From Kroppenstedtia guangzhouensis (lineage in GTDB: Bacteria > Bacillota > Bacilli > Thermoactinomycetales > DSM-45169), in contig NZ_BMEX01000003.1 of NCBI RefSeq assembly GCF_014637345.1, positions 64,001 through 128,000 on the forward strand: a DNA stretch of 64,000 nt, in the 5' to 3' direction. Positions within the stretch are counted from its first letter, which is position 1. Each line of letters begins with the position of its first letter. The notes beneath the pieces were generated by a model. The model did not search any database and was not told where the DNA came from. It worked only from the letters and a program-made list of their open reading frames with translations. A program made the translations under genes and the position numbers. Positions 1 to 7,681 of this stretch are shown here, in pieces.

Positions 1-269
1 CCCCTTAATTTCATTAATCCTGTGATTGTGGCACCACTCAAAATCAAAATGCCCGCTAGGGCCGTAAGGCCTCCCAGCCATCCGATTCTCAGCCCTGTAA
101 ACAGAAGAGTGAGACCGGTAAAGACGAGGAAAGCGGAAAAGAGGAAGCGGCGGGAGCGACGCCGGATCTCCCTGATGTGGATTCCATGGTCTCTGCCCCG
201 TTTTACAATAAAGTTGCGGAAATAGAGGACTCCCGCAAAAAACAAGACCAACGGAAACAACCATTTCAT
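1..269 (-). CDS. Small membrane protein (partial, runs off window)
   Basis: An open frame starts at an ATG whose ATGA overlaps the plsC stop codon by 4 nt and runs off the window edge, so it is the next cistron of the cmk-plsC operon. The visible 89 residues hold one hydrophobic helix at about residues 3-16, a basic stretch rich in Arg (residues 24-41), and two further hydrophobic helices at about 42-58 and 63-85. I do not recognise a family. The tight coupling suggests a membrane or lipid-related role, but that is inference only. Confidence 0.6.
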   Translation of the reverse strand, partial: MKWLFPLVLFFAGVLYFRNFIVKRGRDHGIHIREIRRRSRRFLFSAFLVFTGLTLLFTGLRIGWLGGLTALAGILILSGATITGLMKLR

Positions 270-871
270 GACAGTTCACGACTTTCTCCAAGGAGAGTGT
301 TGATCTCTCCCATGATCCGGTCGGTCACATCTTTCAAAGTTTGGGATGTCCATTTTTTCCCCCGGTACTCACTCAGATCCAATGGCGGACCAAAGATGAT
401 CGTAACCTTCCGGAACAGCCGGTATGGACCGACAATCGCTGCCGGAACCACTTCGGCCTCTCCCTTGAGGGCGATGAAAGAAGCTCCGGTATGGGCTTCA
501 CCGAGTTTCCCCGTCTTGGAACGGGTTCCCTCCGGAAACACTCCCAGGACTTCCCCCTGTTTCAGAATCGACAAAGCTTTTTTTAAAGCCCTTTTGTCCG
601 CGGATCCACGTTGCACCGGAAAAGCCCCGAATTTGCGGATCAGAGAGGAGAAGACGGGGATCCGGAACAACTCCTCCTTGGCCATGAACCGGATGGGACG
701 ACGCATGGCCGAGCCCAAGAGTGGTGGATCCAGATTGCTGATATGGTTGCAACAAACCACAGTCCCTCCCCGCTCGGGGATATGTTCCTGGCCGCGAACT
801 TCCCAGCGATAGAAAACTGTAAAAAAGATGCGGAAAAATACCCAAAAGCTTTTATACCACAACTTACTCAC
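266..871 (-). CDS. plsC: 1-acyl-sn-glycerol-3-phosphate acyltransferase
   Basis: PlsC-family enzyme that acylates lysophosphatidic acid to phosphatidic acid at the cytoplasmic membrane, an early step of phospholipid synthesis. The sequence shows the acyltransferase motif NHISNLD (catalytic His-x4-Asp) near residue 42, the phosphate-binding block PEGTRSKTG near residue 115, and a hydrophobic N-terminal helix. I place the start at the GTG (871) that overlaps the end of cmk (GTGAGTAA), which gives 201 residues, normal for the family; the frame stays open further upstream only as an overlap with cmk. cmk followed by plsC is a common order in Bacillales. Confidence 0.9.
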   Translation of the reverse strand: MSKLWYKSFWVFFRIFFTVFYRWEVRGQEHIPERGGTVVCCNHISNLDPPLLGSAMRRPIRFMAKEELFRIPVFSSLIRKFGAFPVQRGSADKRALKKALSILKQGEVLGVFPEGTRSKTGKLGEAHTGASFIALKGEAEVVPAAIVGPYRLFRKVTIIFGPPLDLSEYRGKKWTSQTLKDVTDRIMGEINTLLGESRELS

Positions 872-1544
872 CGCCGCCCACGCGGGATTTACAAAGGTTG
901 AGGATGGATTGGACCACTTCTTCGACCGATAACCCTGTGGTATCCACATGAACGGCATCCTCAGCCGGGCGTAAGGGAGCATGCTCTCGGTTCCGGTCCT
1001 TCTCATCCCGATTCCGAATTTCTTCCTTGAGTTGTTCCGGGTCCACTTCATATCCCCGTCGAACCAACTCCAGGTGGCGACGTTGGGCCCGTTCTTCGAT
1101 GGAGGCAGTCAAGAAAACCTTCACATCGGCATTCGGCAACACTTGCGTACCAATATCGCGGCCATCCATCACCACCCCTCCCTGACGGGCTATCACCCGC
1201 TGTTTATCTGTCAATATCTTCCGAACCCCCGCCTGGCCGGCAATCCGGGAAACTTCGGAGGTGACTTCAGGTGTCCGAATCGCCTCTGTCACCCTCTCTC
1301 CATCCACCCAAACATCGACTTCACCTTTTCCGGCTGTCAGTTGCAGGTCGGTTTCCCGGGCCAGTCGTGAGACAGAAGCTTCATCTTCTGGATCTTCATT
1401 TTCTTTCAGGATTTTCCAAGTGATCGCCCGATACATGGCGCCGGTATCCACATAGGTCAACCCCAGCTCGGCCGCCACTCTCCGTGCCACTGTACTCTTA
1501 CCGGCACCGGCGGGACCATCGATCGCTACAGATAGACAAGTCAT
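864..1544 (-). CDS. cmk: Cytidylate kinase
   Basis: Cytoplasmic kinase that phosphorylates CMP and dCMP with ATP for nucleotide recycling. The protein opens with the P-loop IDGPAGAGKST and carries the family blocks YVDTGAMYRAITW and DGRDIGT, and the LID region with Arg-rich RRHLE. The ATG at 1544 has a GGAGG six bases upstream; the frame extends eight codons further without a ribosome site. Length is 226 residues, normal for Cmk. It is translationally coupled to plsC. A structured leader with its own promoter precedes it (see the entries at 1558-1743). Confidence 0.95.
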   Translation of the reverse strand: MTCLSVAIDGPAGAGKSTVARRVAAELGLTYVDTGAMYRAITWKILKENEDPEDEASVSRLARETDLQLTAGKGEVDVWVDGERVTEAIRTPEVTSEVSRIAGQAGVRKILTDKQRVIARQGGVVMDGRDIGTQVLPNADVKVFLTASIEERAQRRHLELVRRGYEVDPEQLKEEIRNRDEKDRNREHAPLRPAEDAVHVDTTGLSVEEVVQSILNLCKSRVGGGE

Positions 1545-1557
1545 GCCAGATCCTCCT

Positions 1558-1592
1558 GACAAAAACATAAAGAGCAGGGCATGGCCTGCTCA
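1558..1592 (-). terminator. Terminator-like hairpin in the cmk leader
   Basis: Reading the minus strand, GAGCAGG and CCTGCTC form a 7-bp stem with a short loop, followed by TTTATGTTTTT. It sits between the cmk promoter and the cmk ribosome site, so it would act as an attenuator rather than an operon end. Only the hairpin and T-run are seen; regulation is inferred. Confidence 0.55.
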
Positions 1593-1612
1593 GCGGATGA
1601 ACGGTATTTGAT

Positions 1613-1663
1613 TCATCTCGAGTTGGATGATGATTTCCCCTCGGAAACCTTGGCCAGCGACAT
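1613..1663 (-). other. Possible 16-residue leader peptide before cmk
   Basis: An ATG at 1663 preceded by AAGGG eight bases upstream opens MSLAKVSEGKSSSNSR and then stops. It lies in the transcribed leader of cmk, between a 7-bp hairpin at 1668-1684 (CGAACCC pairing with GGGTTCG) and the terminator-like hairpin at 1558-1592. Its serine run could let translation influence folding, but no family of leader peptides is recognised and chance is possible. Confidence 0.3.
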
Positions 1664-1714
1664 ACCACGAACCCTTGGGGTTCGCTATGTATTCCTTTGT
1701 TTGAATTCTTTATA

Positions 1715-1743
1715 AGGATACCACAAACATATAAAGCTTGCAA
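1715..1743 (-). promoter_or_regulatory. Sigma-A type promoter for cmk
   Basis: On the minus strand TTGCAA (1738-1743) and TATCCT (1715-1720) are separated by 17 bases, each matching four of six consensus positions. Transcription would start near 1708 and give a leader of about 160 nt before cmk. Confidence 0.5.
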
Positions 1744-1774
1744 CGACTGAAACCATTTTTTCAGGCGATTTTGT

Positions 1775-1806
1775 CAAAATATCAGGCCGGCTTGGCTGCC
1801 GGCCTG
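1775..1806 (-). terminator. Terminator after ypeB
   Basis: A 9-bp GC-rich stem (CAGGCCGGC and GCCGGCCTG) just downstream of the ypeB stop is followed on the minus strand by ATATTTTG. It marks the end of the ypeB unit. Confidence 0.6.
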
Positions 1807-1814
1807 TGTCCATT

Positions 1815-3161
1815 TCAAAGTTCCTTCGTATCGGCCTTTTTGACCTTCTGAACAAACTCTTCATCACCGGTGTCCGCATTGATGAATATACGATACTCAC
1901 TTTTTCCCAATTGTCCCAGAAACTCATGGCACAGCACTTCTTTCCCCTTCTCCCCAAAGATCACTGCTGGATGCGACTCCTTCACCTTCATCCGGGGACT
2001 GGCGTATTTTCGAGCTTGAGCTTGGGTCAGACGGGGTTTCAGGTTTCGCTTTTCTTTGTGATTATACACGTAGTTTTCCGCCTGGAACCCAATGATTTCT
2101 CCGTTATCCAGAGCCACTTTGACCACAACCGTCTCGGGATAAATCAATACATTCCCCTCTTTCCTGACAAAACTGAAGGAAGCCATGTTCCCCGTTTCAT
2201 CAAAGGAAGTGGTCTCCATCTCCGGATATCCCAGGCCATCCAGGAACTGAATGGCCTCTCCTTGAGCCCGCTCCAAGCTCAATTTCCGTTTTTTCACCGG
2301 GCGGTCATAATTAACCCAGAGAACATGACCACCTTTGGCGGTTACATCGGCATTCACTTCCCTGCCTTTCGGTTTCTTCAATCTGGCACTGTAAGTCTTT
2401 ACATCCCCCTTCCGGTTGGACACCACTTCAATCCCCTTGGTGTCCGGACGGTTCAGAATATCGGCGATTTTCTCCTTCACATCCTGGGGCGATACCGATT
2501 TTCCTGTCAGGTTCACCGGTTGTTTCCGCTGTTCAGCCTCCAGATTGTTAACGGAGGGACCCCAGTCCACCTCGGTATATCCTTCTGAAAGTTTATCCAC
2601 TTTTTTAAAACCGTCAATGATGGTGTTATTCATCACCTTGTCCTCAGAGGCCATCGCCTGCTCCACATCCATCCAGCGGAGGTTTTTGCTGAGGACATGG
2701 GACTGCACTTTCTGCAGGTCTTTTTGGATGGCATTGGAACGTTTGTATAAATCCCTCAGAGTATTATATTCCCTGTCAGTCAAAGGTTTTTTATCCAGAT
2801 CCCGGACTCCCACCCCGTAACTGAAGTTGCCGATCCGGGCGAGAAAAGATTCCGTTTTGTCAAAGGGCATAATGGACAATGGAAGTTGACCGAGATCGTT
2901 TTGGGCGGCAAAACTGAGTCTCCACACGTTGGTCAAAGAATTGGATAACTGTTTGCGCGAATTCAAAGCAAGGGTCTTCCCTAATTCATCCTGCAGTTTG
3001 TCCATATGAAAGTTGAGATCATGGAAAGCTTTTTGATACTGGTTCTCTGCTTTAATGAGCAAACTGCTTTTTTCCTGGTTTTCTTTGTATCCCCATACGG
3101 CGGTGCCGATCAAGGCTAGTACGGCAACGGGGAACAACACGGCGGCAATCCGTCTGTACAC
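1815..3161 (-). CDS. ypeB: Germination protein YpeB
   Basis: YpeB is a membrane-anchored spore protein needed for assembly or stability of the cortex-lytic enzyme SleB; it carries C-terminal PepSY-type repeats. The GTG at 3161 has AGGAGTG eight bases upstream and gives 448 residues starting VYRRIAAVLF, the expected start and length. One N-terminal transmembrane helix (about residues 5-23) is followed by a helical region to about residue 200 and PepSY-like segments from about 220 to the end. Normally sleB and ypeB form one forespore operon; here the sleB just upstream is broken while ypeB is intact, which is odd because each protein usually depends on the other. Confidence 0.93.
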   Translation of the reverse strand: MYRRIAAVLFPVAVLALIGTAVWGYKENQEKSSLLIKAENQYQKAFHDLNFHMDKLQDELGKTLALNSRKQLSNSLTNVWRLSFAAQNDLGQLPLSIMPFDKTESFLARIGNFSYGVGVRDLDKKPLTDREYNTLRDLYKRSNAIQKDLQKVQSHVLSKNLRWMDVEQAMASEDKVMNNTIIDGFKKVDKLSEGYTEVDWGPSVNNLEAEQRKQPVNLTGKSVSPQDVKEKIADILNRPDTKGIEVVSNRKGDVKTYSARLKKPKGREVNADVTAKGGHVLWVNYDRPVKKRKLSLERAQGEAIQFLDGLGYPEMETTSFDETGNMASFSFVRKEGNVLIYPETVVVKVALDNGEIIGFQAENYVYNHKEKRNLKPRLTQAQARKYASPRMKVKESHPAVIFGEKGKEVLCHEFLGQLGKSEYRIFINADTGDEEFVQKVKKADTKEL

Positions 3162-3174
3162 GGCTGAATCACTC

Positions 3175-3635
3175 CTATCTGCAAAAAATATGTTTCCCGA
3201 TTTTTTTACTTGCGGACGGGACAGATCCATCCGGAGGCCGCTGCTTCCGGATGGAAATTGTACAAAGTGCCGCTTCCCGCCGGATCCCATCCTCGGATGG
3301 CATCCTGTACCGCTTTTTTCGAGTCCTCATTGAATGACAGCCAATATCTGCCCGTCGGCCACGGCGGTAAAGGTTCAGGATTGAAAGATCAAACCGTCCG
3401 CTCTCGATCCGGTTCAGAATGACAGCCGCCACCGCCACCTGTCCAATATAGTTCTCCCCCTCCGTGCACGGCATTGGCCATCAATTTGATTTCTTTGGGG
3501 GAGAAGGGGCCACTCCCCCGTCTTCTGCTCCGCCCGCAATTCTTCGGTTCCGGTGTGCGGGATGAGTGTCAGCAGAATGACACCGAGGATCAGGGATCTG
3601 CGCAAGGGATTAACCCACCGAATCAAATTTCCCAT
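3175..3635 (-). pseudogene. sleB: Decayed spore cortex-lytic enzyme gene
   Basis: Pieces of the SleB catalytic domain appear in order but in different frames: KEIKLMANAVHGG, ENYIGQVAVAAVILNRIE, FTAVADGQI, AVQDAIRGWDP with LYNFHPEAAASGW, and KKIGKHIFCR. The segment that normally carries the catalytic Glu (the GESRGE region) is missing, as is the stretch before FTAVADGQ. The first 35 or so codons read as a signal-peptide-like start (LILGVILLTL), but no peptidoglycan-binding domain or linker remains. At least four frame changes and two deletions make a single sequencing error unlikely. The remnant stays between a sigma-G-like promoter and intact ypeB. Confidence 0.88.
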
Positions 3636-3659
3636 CCCTCCCCTGGATTTCTTCGCAGA

Positions 3660-3690
3660 TAGTTTAAACGCCTCATCCCATCTTTATACA
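3660..3690 (-). promoter_or_regulatory. Sigma-G-like promoter before sleB remnant and ypeB
   Basis: On the minus strand TGTATA (3685-3690) and TAAACTA (3660-3666) are 18 bases apart, matching the sigma-G pattern TGHATR and CATACTA at 5 of 7 positions in the -10. This fits the known forespore control of sleB-ypeB and may still drive ypeB. Confidence 0.45.
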
Positions 3691-3692
3691 AT

Positions 3693-3718
3693 TAAAAGAC
3701 CGACCCGTGCAGGTCGGA
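3693..3718 (-). terminator. Terminator after the small Cys-rich gene
   Basis: CCGACC and GGTCGG form a stem around TGCACG, followed on the minus strand by TCTTTTAATT. It lies 5 nt past the stop codon of the gene at 3723-3887. Confidence 0.6.
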
Positions 3719-3722
3719 TGAC

Positions 3723-3887
3723 TTACAACCTCTCTGATGAAATCTCAAACCTTGAAGGGCTTCGGTTGTCACAGAGGCATTGTTTAAAACCTGTTTCCAC
3801 TTTTCCCTTTTTCATACTGCCTTTCAACAAAAAATACTCTCCGCATTCCTTACATCGAATTTTCACCAAATACCGGCGACCGTCCAT
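3723..3887 (-). CDS. Small Cys-rich protein, possible zinc ribbon
   Basis: A 54-residue ORF starts with ATG at 3887, six bases after GAGGGGTGA, and ends just before a terminator. It has a CKEC pair near residue 12 and a CLC pair near residue 37, spaced as in a small zinc-binding ribbon, and is basic. No family is recognised. Ribosome site, codon pattern and terminator together suggest a real gene. It could be a metal-binding or spore-related peptide, but no function is claimed. Confidence 0.55.
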   Translation of the reverse strand: MDGRRYLVKIRCKECGEYFLLKGSMKKGKVETGFKQCLCDNRSPSRFEISSERL

Positions 3888-4202
3888 CGCCTTTCACCCC
3901 TCAGACAGGTAGGTTCATCTTCATTATGAACAAAACAGGTGATCGATAATCACCGGCTCTTGTTATAAAATGAAGATCAAGGCCCGTTAATGAACCGGAA
4001 AATGGACAGGAAAAGGAAGTCGTCTATTACCTAAGCGACCTTTATACCACAGCATTCCAATTCAGATCGGCTGAAGCCCCTCCTCACCCAAAATATAGTT
4101 AATCAACACGCCTGCATCCAAACACCTAAATGAAGATATGTTCATCATCATGTAGCCGCCCCTTCCCAAAAGAGGAGGAAATTCATATGGAGGAGACACC
4201 AC
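3888..4202. other. Intergenic region before ansA
   Basis: About 315 nt without a recognisable gene. It holds the palindrome at 3914-3980 and, at its end, two ribosome-site-like stretches (AGGAGGAAATTCAT and GGAGGAGACACC). I saw no clear promoter hexamers. Confidence 0.5.
3914..3980. repeat. 67-bp imperfect palindrome
   Basis: The stretch reads nearly the same on both strands: TTCATCTTCATT at the left pairs with AATGAAGATCAA at the right, AACAA with TTGTT, and GGTGAT with ATCACC around a 5-nt centre. It is not followed by a T-run, so it is not a simple terminator. It lies between the small Cys-rich gene and ansA. I saw no second copy in the window. Confidence 0.6.
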
Positions 4203-5189
4203 ATGAGACAAATCACGATCATCACCACCGGCGGAACCATCGCCATGGCAGAGGATGAACAGACAGGAGATGTGAAACCCCTGGGTTCCGAAGGTCTGAA
4301 AAGAGTTCTTCCCTTGCTCTCCCGCTATGGAGTTCAGGTGAACATGGATCACTTCTGTAACTTGCCCAGTCCCCACATCACCCCCCAGTGGATGCATCGA
4401 ATCGGTCAACGGGTCATCCATCACCTTTCCAACCCCGACGTCGACGGGGTGGTGATCACTCACGGCACCGATACACTGGAGGAAACTGCCTATTACCTGG
4501 ATCTGACCCTGCCCGGCGACCTCCCTGTCATAATGACCGGAGCGATGCGCAGCCAGAACGAACTGGGAGCGGACGGCCCCCTCAATCTCGTCAATGCTGT
4601 TCGCGTCGCCTCTCACCCCAGAGCCTGCGGAAAGGGAACATTGGTGGTTTTCAACGACGAGATTCACGCCGCCCGGTGGGTCACCAAAACTCACACCAGC
4701 AACGTGGCCACCTTCCAATCGCCCTCCCAGGGGCCTGTGGGAACAATCACCAAAAAAGATATTCTCTTTCACCAAACCCTCGACAGAAGACGAGTCTACC
4801 CCCTCCTTCCTCCGGTGGAAGGAGTTTACCTTGTCAAAGCGGCAGCAGGCACCGACGACCTGTTGATCCAGGCAGTCTTGCAGGCGAAAGCCCGGGGCTT
4901 GGTCGTGGAGGCCCTCGGCCAGGGAAATCTCCCCCCGGCCATGCTTCCTGGTCTGAAAAAAGCAGTTGAATCGGGCATCCCCACTGTCCTCGTTTCCCGT
5001 TGTCATCACGGATTTGTTGAGGACACCTATGGTTACGACGGGGGTGGAAAGCAACTCAAAGAATGGGGCATCATCTTTGCCAACGGTTTAAACGGACAAA
5101 AAGCGCGGATCCAATTGATGGCCGCGCTTCATGTGAGTCGGGACCCCGCCCGGTTGCAAACTTTTTTCAAGGAATATCCCCACGGCTGA
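4203..5189 (+). CDS. ansA: L-asparaginase (type I, cytoplasmic)
   Basis: Hydrolyses asparagine to aspartate and ammonia. The 328-residue protein has the N-terminal active-site block ITTGGTIAM (catalytic Thr), the second block HGTDTLEETAYYLDLTL, and GAMRSQNELG. No signal peptide is seen, which fits the cytoplasmic class. The ATG at 4203 follows GGAGG with a 7-nt gap. It is the only gene here on the plus strand, facing ypdA with 7 nt between the stop codons and no clear terminator. Together with the glutamate dehydrogenase nearby it serves amino-acid nitrogen catabolism. Confidence 0.93.
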   Translation: MRQITIITTGGTIAMAEDEQTGDVKPLGSEGLKRVLPLLSRYGVQVNMDHFCNLPSPHITPQWMHRIGQRVIHHLSNPDVDGVVITHGTDTLEETAYYLDLTLPGDLPVIMTGAMRSQNELGADGPLNLVNAVRVASHPRACGKGTLVVFNDEIHAARWVTKTHTSNVATFQSPSQGPVGTITKKDILFHQTLDRRRVYPLLPPVEGVYLVKAAAGTDDLLIQAVLQAKARGLVVEALGQGNLPPAMLPGLKKAVESGIPTVLVSRCHHGFVEDTYGYDGGGKQLKEWGIIFANGLNGQKARIQLMAALHVSRDPARLQTFFKEYPHG

Positions 5190-5196
5190 CACTCGA

Positions 5197-6180
5197 TCAG
5201 GGAGTCGTCGCTCCCATCTCCTTTTCCATGTGGGCGACGATTTTTCCACCGTGGAAACGGCCGTTCTCAATGAAAATGGAATTGGCGTCATTTCCGGCGG
5301 CAATCACCCCGGCGATATACAGACCGGAAACTTCCGTCTCCATCGTCTCCGGGTCATGGACCGGGGCCCCTGTTTTCGAATCCAAGCTCACCCCCAGCTG
5401 TTCCAGCATCCTGGTTTGGGGACGATACCCTGTCATCGCAAACACAGCATCATTTTTAAGAGTGAACAGCTCTCCCTCTTTTTCAAGAAGCACCTCTTTT
5501 TCTCGGATCTCCCGAACCACCGTGTTCCAGTGCATGGTAATCCAGCCTTTTTTGATGGCACTTTCGATCACCGGTTTCACCCAAGCTTTTACACTGTTTG
5601 TGAAAGCTCCCTGGCGATAAGCCATGGTCACCCTGGCTCCCGCCTGATGCAAATCCATCGCCGCATCGACGGCGGAGTTCTTCCCGCCGATAACAAGTAC
5701 GTCCAGTCCGTAGTAAGGATGTCCATCCTTATAATAGTGGTGAACCTTGGAAAGCTTCTCCCCGGGAATGTTCATCAGGTTGGGAGTATCATAATACCCC
5801 GTGGCCACCACCACCCGGCAGGTGACATAGCGTTGTTTTCCGGCGCTGTTTTCCGTCCGGACAACAAACTTTTCCCCTACTTTGTCGATACGGGTCACCT
5901 TCTCATAAAGATGGACTCTCAGGCCATAGGCTTTGGCCACCGACCGGTAATATTTGAGAGCTTCCAGCCGGTTGGGTTTTTCACCGGTTGAAATAAAAGG
6001 AACCCCCCCGATCTCCAGCAGTTCGGGAGTGCTGAAAAATTGCATGTGGACCGGAAACCCGTAAACAGAATGGAGGAGACAACCTTTTTCGATCACCAAT
6101 GGGTTAAATCCCCGCTTCTTCGCTTCAACAGCGGCGGACAAACCACAAGGACCTGCCCCGACAATTATCAGATCCTCCAT
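5197..6180 (-). CDS. ypdA: Bacillithiol-disulfide reductase YpdA
   Basis: FAD- and NADPH-dependent pyridine nucleotide-disulfide-type reductase that reduces oxidised bacillithiol (BSSB) to BSH in Bacillales. The start at 6180 gives MEDLIIVGAGPCGLSAA, with the FAD-binding GxGxxG and the Cys typical of YpdA; a second dinucleotide fold begins near VLVIGGKNSAVDAA. AGGAGG lies nine bases upstream, while the frame extension before it lacks a ribosome site. Length 327 is normal. bshB2, a bacillithiol synthesis gene, lies just beyond gudB, so two bacillithiol functions are grouped here. Confidence 0.92.
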   Translation of the reverse strand: MEDLIIVGAGPCGLSAAVEAKKRGFNPLVIEKGCLLHSVYGFPVHMQFFSTPELLEIGGVPFISTGEKPNRLEALKYYRSVAKAYGLRVHLYEKVTRIDKVGEKFVVRTENSAGKQRYVTCRVVVATGYYDTPNLMNIPGEKLSKVHHYYKDGHPYYGLDVLVIGGKNSAVDAAMDLHQAGARVTMAYRQGAFTNSVKAWVKPVIESAIKKGWITMHWNTVVREIREKEVLLEKEGELFTLKNDAVFAMTGYRPQTRMLEQLGVSLDSKTGAPVHDPETMETEVSGLYIAGVIAAGNDANSIFIENGRFHGGKIVAHMEKEMGATTP

Positions 6181-6207
6181 GCTTACCAACCTCCTGGTGA
6201 CAAGAAA

Positions 6208-6240
6208 ACAGAAAAACACCCCCGCACTGCCGGGATGTCT
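6208..6240 (-). terminator. Terminator after glutamate dehydrogenase gene
   Basis: On the minus strand ACATCCCG and CGGGGGTGT pair around GCAGTG and are followed by TTTTTC. It lies between the gudB stop and the ypdA ribosome site. Confidence 0.6.
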
Positions 6241-6258
6241 TTCTGTATGTGATCCAAA

Positions 6259-7539
6259 TTATACCCAACCACGGAATCGGGAGGCCTCCGCCATCTTGCG
6301 GACACCTACCATATAAGCGGCCAACCGCATATCCACTTTCCTCGTTTGGGAAGTTTGATATACGTTTTCAAAAGCCGTCACCATAATGTCCTCCATTTTT
6401 TGGAGTACTTCCTCCTCGGACCAGTAATAGCCTTGGTTGTTTTGAACCCATTCAAAGTAGGAGACGGTCACCCCTCCAGCGCTGGCCAACACATCCGGAA
6501 CCAGCAAAATTCCCCGCTCACTCAGAATCCGGGTGGCATCCAGAGTGGTGGGACCGTTGGCCGCTTCGACCACGATATCTGCTTGGATCCGGTGGGCATT
6601 GGACGCCGTAATCTGATTTTCAACTGCGGCGGGAACCAGAATGTCGCAATCCAGCTCCAGGAGCTCCTGGTTGGTGATGGTATCCTTGAACAGATTGGTC
6701 ACCGTTCCAAAAGAGTCGCGGCGGTCCAGCAGATAATCGATATCCAGACCATCCTCGTCGTGCAGGGCTCCGTATGCATCCGAGATCCCGATCACTTTTG
6801 CCCCGGAATCAGCCATGAATTTGGCAAGAAAACTGCCGGCGTTTCCAAATCCCTGGATGACGACCCTGGCCCCTTCCAGAGGCAGATTGCGCTTCTTGGC
6901 CGCCTCCCGGATCATGAGGGTCACCCCTTTGGCTGTCGCCGTCTCTCTTCCCCGGGAACCCCCGAGGACGAGAGGCTTCCCGGTGATGAACCCGGGGGAG
7001 TCAAATTCCCTCATCAAGCTGTATTCATCCATCATCCAGGCCATAATCTGGGAGTTGGTAAATACATCCGGTGCCGGAATATCCTTCGTCGGTCCCACAA
7101 TCTGACTGATCGCCCGTACATATCCCCGGGAAAGGCGTTCCAATTCTCTGAAGGACATCTTCCGGGGATCACAGACAATCCCCCCTTTCCCCCCGCCATA
7201 TGGGAGGTCCACAATGCCGGCCTTCAGACTCATCCAGATTGAAAGCGCCTTCACTTCCTTTTCATTAACGTCCGGGTGGAAGCGGACACCCCCTTTGGTG
7301 GGGCCGACCGCATCGTTGTGTTGAGAACGATAGCCGGTGAAAACCTGAACCGAACCGTCATCCATCCGGACCGGAATCCGAACGCGCATCATCCGCATCG
7401 GTTCTTTTAACAACTCATAAACCTGTTCGGGATACCCCAGCTTATCCAGGGCACGTTTAATCACAGTTTGTGTGGATACGAGGACATCCAGATTTTCTTC
7501 CTTTTGCTCCAGATTGGAGGCTTCCGACTGTTGTTCCAT
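6259..7539 (-). CDS. gudB: NAD-type glutamate dehydrogenase
   Basis: Oxidative deamination of glutamate to 2-oxoglutarate and ammonia, linking amino-acid catabolism to the TCA cycle. Visible blocks are GGAKGG-like PYGGGKGGIVCDP with the catalytic Lys, PAPDVFTNSQIMAWMMDEY, and the Rossmann motif GFGNAGS. The start at 7539 (MEQQSEASNLEQ) follows GAGGTGG and gives 426 residues, the RocG/GudB length. The 9-bp insertion that inactivates GudB of laboratory B. subtilis is not evident. A -10-like TATACT lies about 50 nt upstream. It could equally be called rocG; the ypdA neighbour favours gudB. Confidence 0.93.
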   Translation of the reverse strand: MEQQSEASNLEQKEENLDVLVSTQTVIKRALDKLGYPEQVYELLKEPMRMMRVRIPVRMDDGSVQVFTGYRSQHNDAVGPTKGGVRFHPDVNEKEVKALSIWMSLKAGIVDLPYGGGKGGIVCDPRKMSFRELERLSRGYVRAISQIVGPTKDIPAPDVFTNSQIMAWMMDEYSLMREFDSPGFITGKPLVLGGSRGRETATAKGVTLMIREAAKKRNLPLEGARVVIQGFGNAGSFLAKFMADSGAKVIGISDAYGALHDEDGLDIDYLLDRRDSFGTVTNLFKDTITNQELLELDCDILVPAAVENQITASNAHRIQADIVVEAANGPTTLDATRILSERGILLVPDVLASAGGVTVSYFEWVQNNQGYYWSEEEVLQKMEDIMVTAFENVYQTSQTRKVDMRLAAYMVGVRKMAEASRFRGWV

Positions 7540-7652
7540 CCCTGACCACCTCAAAAAAGAATAATTCCCGTCAATCCATATCCAAGTATACACCAGTTCA
7601 CTCCAGAAAGGTAACATCATTTCCTGTTCCGACTTTTTCCTCTTTTATTTGT

Positions 7653-7658
7653 TATAAT
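7653..7658 (+). promoter_or_regulatory. -10 element for bshB2
   Basis: A perfect TATAAT lies 23 nt before the bshB2 start; no good -35 hexamer is seen at the usual distance. Confidence 0.4.
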
Positions 7659-7681
7659 CAATCATAAAGGAGGAACGTCCC

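Noticed and set aside
1806-2588. 260-codon plus-strand ORF inside ypeB
   Set aside because: Antisense shadow of ypeB with no ribosome site or recognisable domain.
4062-5054. 330-codon minus-strand ORF across ansA
   Set aside because: It is fully antisense to the clear asparaginase gene, lacks any family motif and has a composition typical of a shadow frame.
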